Shown here piece by piece: positions 63,301 to 64,000 of a DNA stretch of 64,000 nucleotides. Within the stretch, counting starts at the first letter, position 1, and each line of letters starts with the position of its first letter. Source of the stretch: Brumimicrobium sp033722555 (lineage in GTDB: Bacteria > Bacteroidota > Bacteroidia > Flavobacteriales_D > Crocinitomicaceae); the NCBI GenBank assembly GCA_033722555.1, contig JAWVYS010000011.1, positions 1 through 64,000 of the forward strand, in the 5' to 3' direction. Made by a program: the position numbers and the translations under genes. The notes below the pieces were generated by a model. That model was not told where the DNA came from. It saw nothing but the letters and a program-made list of their open reading frames with translations, and did no database searches.

Positions 63301-63629
63301 TCAAGAGCAGTACCGTAGCTCAGGTAGAATTCAGTAGGAAGGTCATGTCTGAAATACCAATATTTATCACCGATTTCACGAACTTTCTCGTATTCTTCCA
63401 TCTGGATCAGGTTGGCCATCTTCATGTGTAGTGCATATCGAAAAAAGAGAGAGTCTCCCTCATACACTTTATCATACTCTGCAGCAGCTTCTTCAAACTT
63501 GCCCTCTTTCTGAAGATTTTCGGCTCTCACAAGAACATCTACCGAGGGTTCATAGTCAATTTTTACCTGACCAAAAGATAAACCTTTCACCAATAAGAAA
63601 AGGGTTATAAAAATGTGGTTAAGTTTCAT
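60324..63629 (-). CDS. Secreted TPR plus MORN-repeat protein (YwqK-like repeats), 1101 residues
   Basis: A signal peptide (MKLNHIFITLFLLVKGLSFGQ) leads into TPR-like helices (about 30-205: RAENLQKEGKFEEAAAEYDK, SIRYNYGVSLSLAGKKQEAYEAF). A helical linker follows to about 390. From there to the end run some 25 MORN_2/YwqK-type repeats of about 23 residues, with the pattern GxWxxYYxNGxxxxExxYxxG, for example GEWKFYHPNGYIKEREVF or GKWKTYHPNGQL-like units. A CATCP motif (about 830) breaks the run. The YwqK antitoxin label on such proteins is only inherited. It is the first gene of the three-gene operon with the two transglutaminase-like proteins. Confidence 0.88.
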   Translation of the reverse strand: MKLNHIFITLFLLVKGLSFGQVKIDYEPSVDVLVRAENLQKEGKFEEAAAEYDKVYEGDSLFFRYALHMKMANLIQMEEYEKVREIGDKYWYFRHDLPTEFYLSYGTALDKLEAFDEAHSMYRSILEEFPLNHSIRYNYGVSLSLAGKKQEAYEAFKETVEINPFYDRVHLALAGLAVNEKQTTKALMALGMYLWLSVEKRSNYNQIRYANYLGSSKYWTDKDFAGSAGIDLGGNSSYAAIDELVHNYVALRDKYKTPSKLDYEFVNQSHLIFSQLKDMKVDENDFWSDTYVAFYKELMKDKQFAPYTYIISNYIDDDKIMKTVVKNKKDALAFLTWGKNTLNELHAEVDLEFVELGKTKVERNSSNRLIEIIGDYEYDKSNSKIVGQIQIYAVNGRKTAEGTYNSNGNKDGEWKYYHPNGYIKEREVFDDGVSIDTSYIYFENGLKKVMVTYKDGKVHGDVGLYHNGILYRTLPYTNGEMKDGVLKDFHPIGSLSLSYNLKEGKADGPFKSLYDSGEIYREGTYKNGDVHGKRVTYYKNGKVSVEEYFVEGKNDGDYISYYEDGQIEAKGKIKEDNKIGEWLFYYENGNKSKVQNFDESGKENGIEEVYTKSGWKLSEHSFKKGVVDSYKFFNEKGEVISEGLRKAGELAYKSYFLNGNINSEGTYSKKGREGEWKFYDFNGTLLKKIDYKDDVPTGEYIEYYVNGAEEIKYKYDENGDSKGYYENYYKNGNLYRQGFLKEGNMDGPWRDYYRNGDLYKSYFYSDNNTEGFISYYTIDNKLSSASYYQNDLEKFIIYYDTAGVALDTVYQIPGERKVELKRCATCPVFMTVDVLNNQYHGEQVFTYPNGQLEAKGQVFNGKKTGLWKTYHPNGQLASEGRYEDSDREGEWKFYNFFGELSSKTNYKNGKEHGIHESYDENGNIDFKANYAWGDLNGEVFYYVGDESDHKRDYSYGYILSYSYKKNGKTITSDMKNETAQVKIYWDNGQVAREFEIKNGWFEGPYKKYYKNGQLAYEQTYKNDDRNSALKEYYKNGKLKKEANYVDDLAEGDYILYYPSGNKKVHYVYLHNKLHGWTTYYKADGTVAMRVLFMNDNVISVE

Positions 63630-63726
63630 ATTTAAAATATTTTAACAAATCAAATAAACATAAATTATCCCTTTAATACAAGTAAAAATTTGAGAAATTC
63701 ACCTATATTAAAAAAAACTATTCAAC

Positions 63727-64000
63727 ATGTCAATTAACCAAGATATTAAAATAGCCGTAGATGCCGTTGTCTTTGATACTGAAAATCACGATACAAAGGT
63801 TCTAATCATCGAACGAAAGAATCTGGCAGGTGGTAAAAAATGGGCATTGCCGGGCGGTTTTATTGAAAATGATGAAACGCCGTTAGAAGCCGCTGTTCGT
63901 GAACTTCAGGAAGAAACAGGTGTCAAACTGGATACTTTGGTTCAGTTACACACTTTCGGAAAAGTTGATCGTGACCCAAGATTTAGAGTGATATCGGTAG
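63727..64000 (+). CDS. NUDIX hydrolase, 3' part outside window
   Basis: The first 91 residues are visible, starting at ATG 63727 (MSINQDIKIAVDAVVFD). The Nudix box GX5EX7REUXEEXGU is GGFIENDETPLEAAV then RELQEETGV, with the metal-binding Glu residues present. The preceding KKWALPGGF and following TFGKVDRDPRFRV are usual for NrtR/ADP-ribose-type or general NUDIX families; some members are fused to a C-terminal winged helix (NrtR), which cannot be seen here. It diverges from the MORN operon. Confidence 0.93.
   Translation, partial: MSINQDIKIAVDAVVFDTENHDTKVLIIERKNLAGGKKWALPGGFIENDETPLEAAVRELQEETGVKLDTLVQLHTFGKVDRDPRFRVISV

Noticed and set aside
60324..63629. Toxin-antitoxin system, from the YwqK antitoxin name of MORN_2 repeats
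   Set aside because: No toxin gene is adjacent, the protein is secreted, and its partners are transglutaminase-like proteins.

Overview
The window looks like a chromosomal stretch of a Bacteroidota bacterium, most likely Flavobacteriales or a near relative. The supporting signs are: many secreted proteins with type IX secretion (T9SS) C-terminal sorting domains; a GLPGLI protein beside a carboxypeptidase-fold/TonB-type barrel; a DNA polymerase III alpha subunit with an N-terminal exonuclease fused to it; a GGGTHDVS variant of DnaK; and the Bacteroidota -7 promoter element TAnnTTTG in front of many genes, usually with no Shine-Dalgarno-like start. I see no rRNA, tRNA, complete insertion sequence, phage or CRISPR array.

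Layout. 1-972: the cut-off start of a large secreted ENxGQW/SBBP-type protein whose signal peptide appears frameshifted in an A7 run. 1.2-6.4 kb: housekeeping genes dnaK, a PurM-like AIR synthase, prfA and pyrF. 6.4-13.2 kb: a small membrane protein, adenine deaminase, a pterin dehydratase, ruvX with a secreted M1 aminopeptidase, and two membrane proteins including a TspO-like one. 13.6-16.6 kb: an unusual zinc-ribbon/SDR protein, a 21-bp repeat array and a conserved helical protein.

16.6-20.6 kb is the most accessory-looking part. A lone OLD-family ATPase/TOPRIM nuclease and an FG-GAP surface protein each start just beyond one copy of a roughly 309-bp direct repeat (about 93% identical, no indels). 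The second copy is also the 5' region of the next conserved gene. This has the look of a locus that takes up payload genes behind a duplicated leader.

20.5-38.9 kb: small conserved proteins, dnaE, a QueD/PTPS-family enzyme with folE (both starting at TTG), a DUF2867 epimerase, a TonB C-terminal-domain protein, a Bax-inhibitor-1 family membrane protein, Kdo transferase (LPS) with an outer-membrane protein, purB divergent from an EI24/CysZ-like membrane protein, and a TPR/PD40 periplasmic protein. 38.9-47.8 kb: grpE-dnaJ, the GLPGLI/barrel pair, rsgA, dtd, a MazG-like pyrophosphohydrolase and a PQQ-propeller protein. 47.8-56.3 kb: a small lipoprotein, a second 21-bp repeat array, a secreted GH18/CUB protein, dps, a sigma factor with a membrane TPR partner, and a paaG-paaH type pair.

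56.4-63.6 kb is a tightly overlapping three-gene operon: a TPR plus MORN-repeat protein of 1101 residues, a DUF3857/transglutaminase with an intact Cys-His-Asp triad, and a related protein that has lost the cysteine. I know of no described role for this trio. The window ends in a NUDIX hydrolase. The most notable non-coding structures are the direct-repeat locus, the two intergenic 21-bp arrays and a possible pseudoknot/terminator leader before the sigma factor.
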